Source: Candidatus Methanoperedens nitratireducens (lineage in GTDB: Archaea > Halobacteriota > Methanosarcinia > Methanosarcinales > Methanoperedenaceae). Taken from it: a DNA stretch of 64,000 bases. The translations under genes were made by a program, and so were the position numbers. Each line of letters begins with the position of its first letter. Within the stretch, counting starts at the first letter, position 1. The notes below the pieces were generated by a model that saw only the letters and a program-made list of their open reading frames with translations, had not been told where the DNA came from and did no database searches. The stretch spans positions 203,742-267,741 of the forward strand of contig NZ_JMIY01000001.1 in the NCBI RefSeq assembly GCF_000685155.1, written 5' to 3'. Below, one piece after another: positions 20,246 to 28,795 of this stretch.

Positions 20246-21581
20246 ATACAATCATTTCCTCACCATTTCTCATTATATGTACGGTATCGCCGAAAACATA
20301 ACCTGCGTCCTCAGCAAGCTCAACATAGTCAGCATGCATCATCATATTCCCGTGCGATGGTATAACCTGATCGGGTTTTATCATCCTGAGAAGCTCCCAG
20401 TGGTCCTCCCGGGAAGCGTGTCCCGATACATGGACATTATCGTATATGCGCGCCCCCTGTATCTTCAGCTTTGTCTCAAGTGCATACCTGTTAGCCATCG
20501 TCATAGGGTTGGGAATCGTGTTTGCCGAAAATACTACCTTATCCCCGGATTCGATCTTAAAAGGTGTATCTCCATTTGCTATCCTTGTAAGAATAGCATC
20601 TGGCTCACCCTGATGGCCTGTAACTATAGGAAGATACTTCTTCTTTCCCTCCTGGGAGATGCGTTTTAAGGCTTTATCAATACCATTCCTGTTTCCATAG
20701 ATCTCAAGGTTTTGAGGGAATTTTATATAGCCCATATTCTTGGCTGTTGAGAGGTAGCGGTCCATCGACCGTCCCAGGAGCACCGGGATACGATCCATCT
20801 CCTGCGCAGCCTGGATTATGGCATTAATGCGCGCTACATGGGATGAGAAGGTAGTAACTACCACACCCGATTCTGTCTCTTCAGTCCCGAGCAACACATC
20901 ACGAACAAGATCTTTTGCTATCTGCTCAGATGGCGTCTTCCCTAAGTGTCCTGAGTTTGTACTCTCGGTGATCATTACTTTTATATCCTCTTTCCCGAGC
21001 GCTCTTAGTCTATGAAAATCAGGGGGCTGGCCGAGGGTCGGCATCCGGTCTAATTTAAAATCGCTTGCATACAGTACTATACCCTGGGGTGTATGTATTG
21101 CAGCAAATGCAGAATCCGGGATGCTGTGCTGTGTACGGATAAATTCGATCTGTATATCTGGTGTTACATTATATCGCCCGCCAAGCTTGAGGGGAATCAC
21201 TTCATTGGTCACATCGAATCTCCGCTCATCCGATATCTCATGCTTGACGAGCTCAGCCGTATAAGGGGTCGCAATAATAGGTGCCTTGTATCTATGTGCA
21301 AGTTTGGGTATTGCCCCGATATGGTCGAGATGCCCGTGTGTGCATACAATGGCCTTTACAGTTCCGCCAACATCCTTCATGACCATATCATCAGGTATGG
21401 CACCCATTCTTATCAGGTCCATTGAATGCATTTTATCTATTTCTACGTCTTCATGGATCTGCACCCTGTCCAGTTGCAATCCCATATCCATTACAATAAT
21501 GTCGTTATCAATCCTGATAGCAGTCATATTTTTCCCCATCTCATTGTAACCGCCGACTGCTATAATTCCTATTTCTGTCAA
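20244..21581 (-). CDS. rnj: RNase J family exo-/endoribonuclease
   Basis: A metallo-beta-lactamase/beta-CASP nuclease. The 445-residue protein has the zinc motif HGHLDHIG, later metal ligands near SDFKLDR, the beta-CASP blocks VVVTTFSSHVARI and HVSGHAS, and the C-terminal SHGNMMMH histidine. It lacks the KH domains of aCPSF proteins, so RNase J (5' to 3' exonuclease in euryarchaea) is the best call. It sits between fni and idsA, an arrangement with isoprenoid genes that is familiar from methanogens. Confidence 0.9.
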   Translation of the reverse strand: MTEIGIIAVGGYNEMGKNMTAIRIDNDIIVMDMGLQLDRVQIHEDVEIDKMHSMDLIRMGAIPDDMVMKDVGGTVKAIVCTHGHLDHIGAIPKLAHRYKAPIIATPYTAELVKHEISDERRFDVTNEVIPLKLGGRYNVTPDIQIEFIRTQHSIPDSAFAAIHTPQGIVLYASDFKLDRMPTLGQPPDFHRLRALGKEDIKVMITESTNSGHLGKTPSEQIAKDLVRDVLLGTEETESGVVVTTFSSHVARINAIIQAAQEMDRIPVLLGRSMDRYLSTAKNMGYIKFPQNLEIYGNRNGIDKALKRISQEGKKKYLPIVTGHQGEPDAILTRIANGDTPFKIESGDKVVFSANTIPNPMTMANRYALETKLKIQGARIYDNVHVSGHASREDHWELLRMIKPDQVIPSHGNMMMHADYVELAEDAGYVFGDTVHIMRNGEEMIV

Positions 21582-21612
21582 ATTAATTCACTCCATAATA
21601 ATTATTTTTATA

Positions 21613-22719
21613 TTATATTTTATATTTTTTTCTTGCAAATCTACTTGTCTCAAATCCGCTCTGTTCCAGAAACTCCTTTGTTCTACCTGTAATAACTACA
21701 GGAGCATTGCCGAGTTCTTCAATAGTTCTGCATCCGCTTAAGAACATGGCTACTTTAAGTTCCTCAATAATCATGGTCAGCTTATCTACTACGTCCTTCT
21801 GTCCCTTTAAAGCAGGCGCTACCAGTGGCAGTGCTATGCCGCAGATCGATGCTCCAAGAGCGATTGACTTTGCAGCATCGATGCCTGAGCGTATGCCGCC
21901 TGTTGCGACAACAGGGATGGATATTGAGGACTCTACGATGCTGACAACCGTAGGTATTCCCCAGTTCCAGAACTGCCTTCCAAGATGGTCTGATAATAGA
22001 TCTCCACGCTTTTGTGCCCGGTATGTTTCAACGCCTGCCCAGCTTGTGCCGCCAAGACCTCCGACATCAATAGCTGCAGCACCTGCCTCGCATATGGCAA
22101 CAGCCTGCAGATGAGATATCCCTGCACCTGTTTCTTTTACAATAACAGGTACCGAAAGTTCGGTGCAGATCTTCTTAATTGCCGTAAGACATCCTGTTGC
22201 ATCAACATTGCCTTCTGGCTGAATAGCTTCCTGAAGAAAATTCAGATGTATGGCCATGGCATCTGCCCCGATCATCTCTACCGCACGCTCAAGTCCTTCA
22301 ATCCCGAACTCATTAAGCTGGGCTGCACCTACGTTTCCGTATATAAACGCATCAGGAGCTCTATCTCTGACTATCCTGAATGAGTCCTCAAGGCTCGGAT
22401 CCTCGATCGCTGCTCTCTGGCTTCCAACTCCAATGCCTATTCCAAGCTCTTCTGCAGCGGATGCAAGTGTTGCATTTACAGCTTTGGTATCGGGATGGCC
22501 GCCTGTCATTGATGCAATCAAAAGTGGAGCACGTAATTCCTTACCGAGGAACTCAATCTCAAGATCAAGATTTTTTTTGTTTATCTCAGGAAGGCAGTTA
22601 TGAACAAGATAGATGTCATCAAAACCTGAAGCTCTAAGCCCTGTATAGGTTCTATGAGCCTCTACGTCTTTTTCGACGCATAATAATAGATGTTCGATCT
22701 TTCTATCCGATGTAGTCAT
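21613..22719 (-). CDS. fni: Isopentenyl-diphosphate isomerase, type 2
   Basis: The FMN- and NAD(P)H-dependent enzyme that interconverts IPP and DMAPP. The 368-residue TIM-barrel protein shows RKIEHLLLC near the start, APLLIASMTGG, GIGVGSQRA, and the phosphate/FMN-binding VGGLGGTSW followed by VATGGIRSGIDAAK, which are the type 2 signatures. It follows ipk (32 bp gap) and precedes rnj. Confidence 0.93.
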   Translation of the reverse strand: MTTSDRKIEHLLLCVEKDVEAHRTYTGLRASGFDDIYLVHNCLPEINKKNLDLEIEFLGKELRAPLLIASMTGGHPDTKAVNATLASAAEELGIGIGVGSQRAAIEDPSLEDSFRIVRDRAPDAFIYGNVGAAQLNEFGIEGLERAVEMIGADAMAIHLNFLQEAIQPEGNVDATGCLTAIKKICTELSVPVIVKETGAGISHLQAVAICEAGAAAIDVGGLGGTSWAGVETYRAQKRGDLLSDHLGRQFWNWGIPTVVSIVESSISIPVVATGGIRSGIDAAKSIALGASICGIALPLVAPALKGQKDVVDKLTMIIEELKVAMFLSGCRTIEELGNAPVVITGRTKEFLEQSGFETSRFARKKYKI

Positions 22720-22751
22720 TATACTCCCTGATTTAACCTTATATATATAAA

Positions 22752-23516
22752 TTATTTGCCAGCTATTAGTGTTCCTACATCTTCACTATATAAAAATTTG
22801 GACACCATACCTTTCCTGGATGCATTAAAGATACGGGAATCTATTCCCTTTTTTGCAAGTTCAATGAGCTCAGATACCTTTCCCAGCATGCCTCCAGTCA
22901 CATCGGTCATGGTTGAGCCCTGGATATTCTTCTTCATATCAACGAAACTTAGCGGGGTTATCTTTTTTATAACCGCTCCTCTATTATCCAGCACGCCGTC
23001 AACATCACTTCCTGCCCCTATTCTGGATGCATTCATAATAGATGCGAGATGCGAGATCAGTCTGTCACCTGATAGAACGGCTGCTCCAAGCTTGCTGTCC
23101 ATCACCATGTCGCCATGAAGTACAGGCACTATACCCCTGCCTAACATCAGTTTGATCTGCCCGAGCTCAAAATCAACGATCTTTCCGTTCTCAAGCAGGC
23201 AGGAACTTAATGGGTGGACTGGCAGGGCAGGAATACCGGCATCTGCTAATGAATCAAGTACTACAGAGTTCAATACTTTTACCGATTTATGGATGAGATA
23301 TACGCCCTGCGCATTGAATCCATTATTTAAGTATTTCATGGCCTGCGGATGGCCAAATGACCCCGCGCCGTGAACAAGTATAAGACCTGAATCGGTCTCA
23401 GCTTCAAATGAGGCAATCTCACGCGATATCCTGTCAATCTCATCCTTCCTTGCTTTGGATACAGAGCCTTTCTCTGTAATCACGCTTCCCCCGATCTTTA
23501 GAATAATAAGGCTCAC
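22752..23516 (-). CDS. ipk: Isopentenyl phosphate kinase
   Basis: Phosphorylates isopentenyl phosphate to IPP in the archaeal mevalonate pathway variant. An amino-acid-kinase fold is shown by LIILKIGGSVITEKG at the N-terminus, LVHGAGSFGHP with the catalytic His, and GSDVDGVL near the nucleotide site. I place the start at GTG 23516 because it overlaps the mvk stop (GTGA) and puts the kinase motif within ten residues; a longer frame upstream lies inside mvk. Length is about 254 residues, normal for the family. Confidence 0.92.
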   Translation of the reverse strand: MSLIILKIGGSVITEKGSVSKARKDEIDRISREIASFEAETDSGLILVHGAGSFGHPQAMKYLNNGFNAQGVYLIHKSVKVLNSVVLDSLADAGIPALPVHPLSSCLLENGKIVDFELGQIKLMLGRGIVPVLHGDMVMDSKLGAAVLSGDRLISHLASIMNASRIGAGSDVDGVLDNRGAVIKKITPLSFVDMKKNIQGSTMTDVTGGMLGKVSELIELAKKGIDSRIFNASRKGMVSKFLYSEDVGTLIAGK

Positions 23517-24400
23517 TCCTGCACCACCCCCAGTGGAGTGGATCTGGTTATTATTGCCTGCCCGCCCGCTGCTTCTATGGCAGATGCCACCTTGAGGGGT
23601 GAATCTGTCAGGGCGACCATGCACCCGCCTCCGCCTGCACCCGTGATTTTTGCACCAAATGCGCCAGCATTTCTGGCTGCATAGACAAGGGCTGATAGTT
23701 CAGCCGTACCAACGCCAAGGGCATCAAGCAGTCCATGGTTTATGTTCATAAGCCTGCCCAGGGATCTGTAGTCTTTTTCAAGGACTGATATTTCACCTCT
23801 CTTAGTGATTGAGCCGATTGTTTTGATAACGGAATCCATGATATCAGGAAAATCCTTTATACGCCTCTTAACCTCTTCTAAAATTACTGCGGTTTTTTTT
23901 GGTCTGTTAGTATTGCCTATGACTATCCCGCAATCCAGGGAGTCCAGGCGCTTGCGTGAAGTTATCTCGACTACTCCCCCGAATGTGGATACAAAGGTAT
24001 CTGTCGGGCTTGCAGCACCCTGTACTTCCTGCTCTATCTCATGTCCCATTCTTGCAAGTTCCCTGTGGCTGTATCCAAGCCCGAGTTCGGTATTGATGGC
24101 AGCAAGTGTTGCAATGGTGACAGCAGCAGAAGAACCAAGACCTGAGCCAACAGGGAGATCTGAGCTTATATCCACTGAGATCTCCATTACACCCAGTTTC
24201 TCGATCACAGAGGAAACATATGGGTGTATCTCGTAATCCAGTCCTGTTGTTCCAAGACCTGAGGATATGGTAACAGCATCGGATCTCTTTGCGCTGACAT
24301 GGGTTCGTAGTTCTACCGCACATGCTATGGCTGGTTCGCCATATACTACGGCATGCTCACCGAAGAGGTATATCTTGCCAGGGGCCGAGCATGTGATCAT
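23513..24400 (-). CDS. mvk: Mevalonate kinase
   Basis: A GHMP kinase that phosphorylates mevalonate. From ATG 24400 the protein starts MITCSAPGKIYLFGEHAVVYGEP, the usual start, and a GGAG element lies about ten bases upstream; ATG 24430 is an alternative. The ATP loop reads DLPVGSGLGSSAAVTIA and the C-terminal motif KITGAGGGGCMVAL. It leads the block mvk-ipk-fni-rnj-idsA-thrC, with its stop overlapping ipk. Confidence 0.93.
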   Translation of the reverse strand: MITCSAPGKIYLFGEHAVVYGEPAIACAVELRTHVSAKRSDAVTISSGLGTTGLDYEIHPYVSSVIEKLGVMEISVDISSDLPVGSGLGSSAAVTIATLAAINTELGLGYSHRELARMGHEIEQEVQGAASPTDTFVSTFGGVVEITSRKRLDSLDCGIVIGNTNRPKKTAVILEEVKRRIKDFPDIMDSVIKTIGSITKRGEISVLEKDYRSLGRLMNINHGLLDALGVGTAELSALVYAARNAGAFGAKITGAGGGGCMVALTDSPLKVASAIEAAGGQAIITRSTPLGVVQE

Positions 24401-24479
24401 TAAATCATTCTCCAGCAGTCCAAATGACATGGGTAGATATAAGTGTTGCCGATTTTTTGTAAATCCAAAGAAAAATATT

Positions 24480-25133
24480 TTAATTTTTATTGAAGCGTCG
24501 CAGCAATATTGCCTCCCCATCGCATACAAGAACCTCACCTGAGTAATCGCGCGGCAACATGCGCAGGTTGGCAAACTTCAGTTTATCCCCTATCTGCTCT
24601 ATAATATGTGTATAACTCTGCAGCTTCATTATCTCATATTGCTTCAGTATCCGTCCCAGCTCTGCTGCACTCTCTTTTGTTATTTTACTCCCCAGTCCCT
24701 CACAGTGCATGATATCAACGCTCTTATCACCCATGAAAAAAGGATAGCACCTGCATATCATCGGGCGCCACCTGTATATGGTGCATGCGCTATCCCTGTA
24801 AAAGAGGCAGTCTCCAGCATCATTGCGCCGCAGTATCCATCCTGTGACCCATATACTATCTCCATCGGATAAGCATGAATAGATATCAGGCTGTGAGATC
24901 TCATCCCACTGCATTCCCGTGCCTTTGATTATGCGCCTGATATCGTCGGGAAAAATAGAGATTGCATTGGATGGGCGCAGGATATCGTGCGTAATCCTTA
25001 TATCGAAATTCTCCCTGCAGCACCAGCCGCAGCGCACGCACGAAAATCCAGAATTCAGGATATCCTGGATTAATACTTCCGAATCCATGTGGATTAGATA
25101 TTCAATCCTGCTCCTGAGAGAGGTGATATCCAT
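24480..25133 (-). CDS. YkgJ-family Cys-cluster protein
   Basis: A 217-residue protein of the CxxCxxCC family: SCVRCGWCCRENF near residue 30, then CLFYRDSACTIYRWRPMICRCYPFF, giving eight or so cysteines that probably bind zinc or an Fe-S cluster. The biochemical role of this family is not established. It lies upstream of mvk (about 80 bp) on the same strand. Confidence 0.8.
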   Translation of the reverse strand: MDITSLRSRIEYLIHMDSEVLIQDILNSGFSCVRCGWCCRENFDIRITHDILRPSNAISIFPDDIRRIIKGTGMQWDEISQPDIYSCLSDGDSIWVTGWILRRNDAGDCLFYRDSACTIYRWRPMICRCYPFFMGDKSVDIMHCEGLGSKITKESAAELGRILKQYEIMKLQSYTHIIEQIGDKLKFANLRMLPRDYSGEVLVCDGEAILLRRFNKN

Positions 25134-25208
25134 GAGTAAACATTATTAAGATAGATATAAAACCTTTCCAGAGGCACTTTGATTATAGTGCAAGTCCCAA
25201 AACGATTA

Positions 25209-25218
25209 AGTATAAAAA
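25209..25218 (+). promoter_or_regulatory. Promoter of the first superoxide dismutase gene
   Basis: AGTATAAAAA, a good archaeal TATA box about 40 bp upstream of the start codon, with AGGGGG as ribosome binding site close to the ATG at 25253. Confidence 0.6.
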
Positions 25219-25252
25219 GCTCGAATCTATTACTAACAACAGGGGGAAAAGT

Positions 25253-25864
25253 ATGGCATACGAACTAAAAAGCTTTGAAGATCTGCTGGGAACAGAGGGA
25301 TTCAGCAATCAATTATTAAGGAATCATTTCACGTTATACCATGGTTATGTAAATAATACGAATAAATTATCTGATGTATTGAGTACAATGGTAAGAGAGG
25401 GTATGGCAGGAACACCGCAGTACGCAGAACTCAAGCGCAGATTTGGCTGGGAATGGAACGGGATGAGATTGCATGAATACTATTTCGGGAATATGATCAA
25501 AGGCGGTAGAGCAATAGATAAGAATTCAGATCTATACAAAAAAATTGTTAAAGATTTTGGATCATACGAGAACTGGGAAAAAGACTTCAAGGCAATAGGA
25601 ATGATGCGGGGTATAGGATGGGCAATGCTGTACTACGATACTGCGGCAGGACGGCTCCTTAATGTCTGGATTAATGAACACGATGTGGGTCATCTCTCTG
25701 GAGCAAGTCCTATTTTGATCATGGACGTCTTTGAGCACGCATTCATGATAGATTATGGTGTGAAGAAGGCGGATTATATTGAATCATTCTTCAAGGCGAT
25801 TGACTGGAAGATAGATATTACAATGGCACGAAATAAGTTACCATTGATCTTTGCTGAGCGTTAG
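25253..25864 (+). CDS. sod: Fe/Mn-type superoxide dismutase, copy 1
   Basis: Converts superoxide to oxygen and peroxide. Metal ligands of the family are visible: His in NHFTLYHGYV, His in MRLHEYYFG, and Asp and His in DVFEHAFMIDY. The 203-residue length fits. The canonical DVWEHAYYIDY reads DVFEHAFMIDY, so the Trp is Phe and one Tyr is Met, putting it in a divergent branch. A tandem copy follows 65 bp downstream with very similar sequence; copy 1 differs near the active site (EHDVGHL against EHDGGHL) and has an unrelated C-terminal tail. Confidence 0.82.
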   Translation: MAYELKSFEDLLGTEGFSNQLLRNHFTLYHGYVNNTNKLSDVLSTMVREGMAGTPQYAELKRRFGWEWNGMRLHEYYFGNMIKGGRAIDKNSDLYKKIVKDFGSYENWEKDFKAIGMMRGIGWAMLYYDTAAGRLLNVWINEHDVGHLSGASPILIMDVFEHAFMIDYGVKKADYIESFFKAIDWKIDITMARNKLPLIFAER

Positions 25865-25929
25865 CAAAGTTATACTGATCACAAAATTATTAAATACAAA
25901 AACTGGATTTATATAAGAGGTGTTAGATT

Positions 25930-26529
25930 ATGGCATACGAAGCAAGGAATTTTGAGCATCTACTGGGAATAGAAGGATTGAGCGACAAGTTACTAAAAAA
26001 TCATTTCACGTTATACCAGGGCTATGTAACGAACACAAATAAATTGATCGATGAGCTGGGCAAACTTGAAAAAGAAGGGAAGGCAGGAACACCGGAATAT
26101 GCTGAGCTCAGGCGCAGGTTTGGCTGGGAATGGAACGGGATGAGACTGCACGAATATTATTTCGGGAAGATGACCAGAGGCGGTAAGGAAATAGATAAAA
26201 ATACAAATCTATACAGAAAGATCGTAAAAGATTTCGGGTCATACGAGAACTGGGAAAAGGACTTCAAAGCAACAGGAATGATGCGGGGTATAGGATGGGC
26301 AGTACTGTACTATGATATTACGGCCGGACGGCTCCTTAATGTCTGGATCAATGAACATGATGGGGGTCATCTCTCTGGAGCAAGCCCTATCCTGATAATG
26401 GATGTCTTTGAGCATGCGTTCATGATAGATTATGGTACAAAGAGGGCAGATTATATCGAGGCGTTCTTCAAGGCGATTGACTGGACTATCGATCCAGAAT
26501 TAGATTCAGCGTTATTTGGCGGAAAATGA
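25930..26529 (+). CDS. sod: Fe/Mn-type superoxide dismutase, copy 2
   Basis: A 199-residue tandem duplicate of the preceding gene, keeping the ligand motifs NHFTLYQGYV, LHEYYFG and DVFEHAFMIDY. The core from residue 60 to 190 is nearly identical to copy 1, while the termini differ, which suggests duplication followed by gene conversion. GAGGTG lies about ten bases before the ATG, and TTATATAA just upstream could be its own promoter. It may therefore be expressed independently of copy 1. Confidence 0.82.
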   Translation: MAYEARNFEHLLGIEGLSDKLLKNHFTLYQGYVTNTNKLIDELGKLEKEGKAGTPEYAELRRRFGWEWNGMRLHEYYFGKMTRGGKEIDKNTNLYRKIVKDFGSYENWEKDFKATGMMRGIGWAVLYYDITAGRLLNVWINEHDGGHLSGASPILIMDVFEHAFMIDYGTKRADYIEAFFKAIDWTIDPELDSALFGGK

Positions 26530-26553
26530 GGGCACGGAGGTTTTTTAGATACA

Positions 26554-26748
26554 TCTCTGTGCTCTGGTATGAAAAAGTTCAACTATATCGCATCATAGAT
26601 TCCGATGTGGTTCAGCTAATATAAAACAACGAACTGGTACGAACTCGATACGAACTCGGGCTTATGAGTTCGTTTAAGTTCGTTTTGAGTTCGTTGTTAA
26701 TCGTCTTTTTCATGTTCATTTATGAACAGTGTTCATAGTCGACTCTGT
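26554..26748 (+). repeat. Dispersed repeat, copy A
   Basis: About 194 bp that recur at 57009-57202 in the same orientation with only a handful of differences. The core 26625-26698 is an interrupted dyad: ACGAAC three times at 10-11 bp spacing on the left, GTTCGT three times at 10-11 bp spacing on the right, outer arms AACAACGAAC/GTTCGTTGTT. A TGTTCAT-N2-ATGAACA dyad follows, and CTAATATAAAAC precedes. No coding potential. It fills most of the gap between sod copy 2 and purP. Confidence 0.9.
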
Positions 26749-26830
26749 GGTTTTAATTTTTCGGATAGATTCTTTTTTTTTAGCAATCTGTGCCATAGAG
26801 TATCCTCCATAAATATCGGAACATTTTAGA

Positions 26831-26837
26831 TGTATAA
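26831..26837 (+). promoter_or_regulatory. purP promoter TATA box
   Basis: TGTATAAAA lies about 20 bp before the purP ATG at 26853 and no Shine-Dalgarno sequence is visible, which suggests a leaderless or nearly leaderless transcript. Confidence 0.5.
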
Positions 26838-26852
26838 AACCTACAATTGAGC

Positions 26853-28007
26853 ATGATTGAGAGAAAGGAGATAATAGAAGTACTATCTGAATACGATCCT
26901 GGCAATATCACCATCGGCGTGCTGGCATCCCACTCTGCACTGGATGTATGCGACGGTGCTGTAGAGGAGGGATTCAGGACATACGCTGTATGCGAGAGGG
27001 GACGCGAGAGGACATATACTGAATATTTCAGGGCAAAGAGGCAGAACGGAAAAATTATCCGCGGTGTGGTTGACAGCATTGATGTTTATAACAGGTTCAA
27101 TGAGATACTCAAGCCTGAGAACCAGAAGAGGCTCAGGGATAGGAATACGATCTTTATCCCAAACCGCTCATTCACATCTTACTGCAGTATAGATGCAATC
27201 GAAGACGATTTCAAAGTCCCGATGTTCGCAAGCCGCAACATGCTGCGGAGCGAGGAGCGGGGCATAGAAAAAGATTACTACTGGCTGCTTGAGAGAGCAG
27301 GTCTTCCGTATCCTGAGAGAATCGAGCGGCCTGAGGATATAGACAGTCTTGTGATGGTAAAACTTCCCCATGCAGTAAAGAAACTTGAGCGCGGTTTTTT
27401 CACGGCATCTTCATATGACGAGTTCAAACAAAAATCAGAGGCGTTCCTGAAACAGGGGGTAATCACACATGAGGCCCTCGCCAGTGCAAGGATCGAGCGG
27501 TATATAATAGGGCCTGTGTTCAATCTTGACCTGTTCTATTCGCCGATAGAGGAGGAGATGAGCAGGATCGAGCTTCTCGGCATAGACTGGAGATTCGAGA
27601 CAAGCCTTGATGGGCATGTGCGGTTACCTGCGCCGCAGCAGATGACCCTGAATGAGCGGCAGATCACACCTGAGTACACGGTGTGCGGCCATAACTCCGC
27701 TACGCTGCGTGAGTCCTTATTAGAGGATGTGTTCGAGCTTGCTGAAAAGTACGTAGAGGCAACCCGGAGATACTATGAACCCGGGATCATAGGGCCTTTC
27801 TGTCTTCAGACCTGCGTGGATAAAGACCTGAATTTCTATGTTTATGATGTGGCCCCGCGCGTGGGCGGAGGTACCAATGTGCATATATCGGCAGGGCATC
27901 CGTACGGTAATATGCTCTGGCGTACACCCATGAGCACAGGGCGGCGCGTGGCAGTTGAGATACGAAGGGCTATTGAGCAGGATAGACTTTCTGAGATCGT
28001 GACATGA
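26853..28007 (+). CDS. purP: FAICAR synthetase-like ATP-grasp enzyme
   Basis: PurP joins formate to AICAR with ATP in the archaeal purine pathway, replacing the folate-dependent PurH step. The approximately 384-residue protein shows IGVLASHSALDVCDGA at the N-terminus, FIPNRSFTSYC, and the C-terminal ATP-grasp part FYVYDVAPRVGGGTNVH. I chose ATG 26853 (MIERKEII); an upstream TTG is possible. Paralogues of PurP with uncertain function exist in archaea, so the reaction is probable rather than certain. The next gene starts 7 bp after it. Confidence 0.85.
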   Translation: MIERKEIIEVLSEYDPGNITIGVLASHSALDVCDGAVEEGFRTYAVCERGRERTYTEYFRAKRQNGKIIRGVVDSIDVYNRFNEILKPENQKRLRDRNTIFIPNRSFTSYCSIDAIEDDFKVPMFASRNMLRSEERGIEKDYYWLLERAGLPYPERIERPEDIDSLVMVKLPHAVKKLERGFFTASSYDEFKQKSEAFLKQGVITHEALASARIERYIIGPVFNLDLFYSPIEEEMSRIELLGIDWRFETSLDGHVRLPAPQQMTLNERQITPEYTVCGHNSATLRESLLEDVFELAEKYVEATRRYYEPGIIGPFCLQTCVDKDLNFYVYDVAPRVGGGTNVHISAGHPYGNMLWRTPMSTGRRVAVEIRRAIEQDRLSEIVT

Positions 28008-28014
28008 GTTATTC

Positions 28015-28794
28015 ATGCAATGGCAAATAATACTCACAGCATTAATCATAGCTCTGATCTTTTCAGCAGTACATCTTATTGCTCCCAGGTTATACGGGTT
28101 CTCAAGACGGTACAGGAATGCAGTGGTCTCTTTCTCAGGCGGTGTTGCTATCGCCTACGTGTTCCTTGAACTTTTGCCCAGGGTACAGAGGGCCGGGGAG
28201 CATCTCAATATCCTCCTGAGCGGTTATCCAGGACTAATGGCCTTCTCAGAGGTGGCAATCTTCGGAGTTGCGTTCGCTGGCTTTCTCGTATTCTTCATAT
28301 CAGAACATGCTGCAATACATTCACACCGTAAGATCTCAGCAAGGACAGGACAGCCCATGGGTTCCATACCAGCCTCCAGAAGTGTATTCGCTATCCATCT
28401 TAGCGTCCTTGCCCTCCTGAGTCTGCTGATAGCATATTCCATCCGCTTTGAGGTCGAGATCGGCTTACTGGAGGCAGTGCTGTTCTCTATCGCCCTTATT
28501 CTTCATTTCTTTGTTGCAGACAGGACGATGGAGGTACACTATCGCATCATGTTCGAAAGATACGGCAGGTATATACTCAGTGCAATGCCTATTATAGGCT
28601 GGGCCTTATCTATCCTGTTTCCAGAGAGACAGTCTGAGGCAGCCATATTACTGGCCTTCGTAGCAGGCTCTGTGCTGTTCAATATTATCAAGGATGAGGT
28701 TCCCGGGGCAGAGAAGGGTGAACCAAAATTTTTCGTATCAGGTGCGTTGATCTATTCAGGTATCCTGCTGTTGCTCATATGGATGAGGTTATAG
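28015..28794 (+). CDS. Multi-pass membrane protein, possibly ZIP-like
   Basis: A 259-residue protein with about seven to eight hydrophobic segments, starting with a long one at residues 3-25. The segment VSFSGGVAIAYVFLELLP resembles the second helix of ZIP metal transporters, but the His/Glu metal residues of helices 4 and 5 are not obvious. It starts 7 bp after purP and ends convergently with nfeD. A divergent ZIP-fold membrane protein is the best guess; substrate unknown. Confidence 0.55.
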   Translation: MQWQIILTALIIALIFSAVHLIAPRLYGFSRRYRNAVVSFSGGVAIAYVFLELLPRVQRAGEHLNILLSGYPGLMAFSEVAIFGVAFAGFLVFFISEHAAIHSHRKISARTGQPMGSIPASRSVFAIHLSVLALLSLLIAYSIRFEVEIGLLEAVLFSIALILHFFVADRTMEVHYRIMFERYGRYILSAMPIIGWALSILFPERQSEAAILLAFVAGSVLFNIIKDEVPGAEKGEPKFFVSGALIYSGILLLLIWMRL

Positions 28795-28795
28795 A

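Noticed and set aside
22752-23624. Longer N-terminus for isopentenyl phosphate kinase
   Set aside because: The added residues lie inside mvk and lack kinase character; the GTG overlapping the mvk stop is a better start.
24401-24574. Extended N-terminus for mevalonate kinase (from 24574)
   Set aside because: It overlaps the YkgJ-family gene and the typical MVK N-terminus is at 24400.
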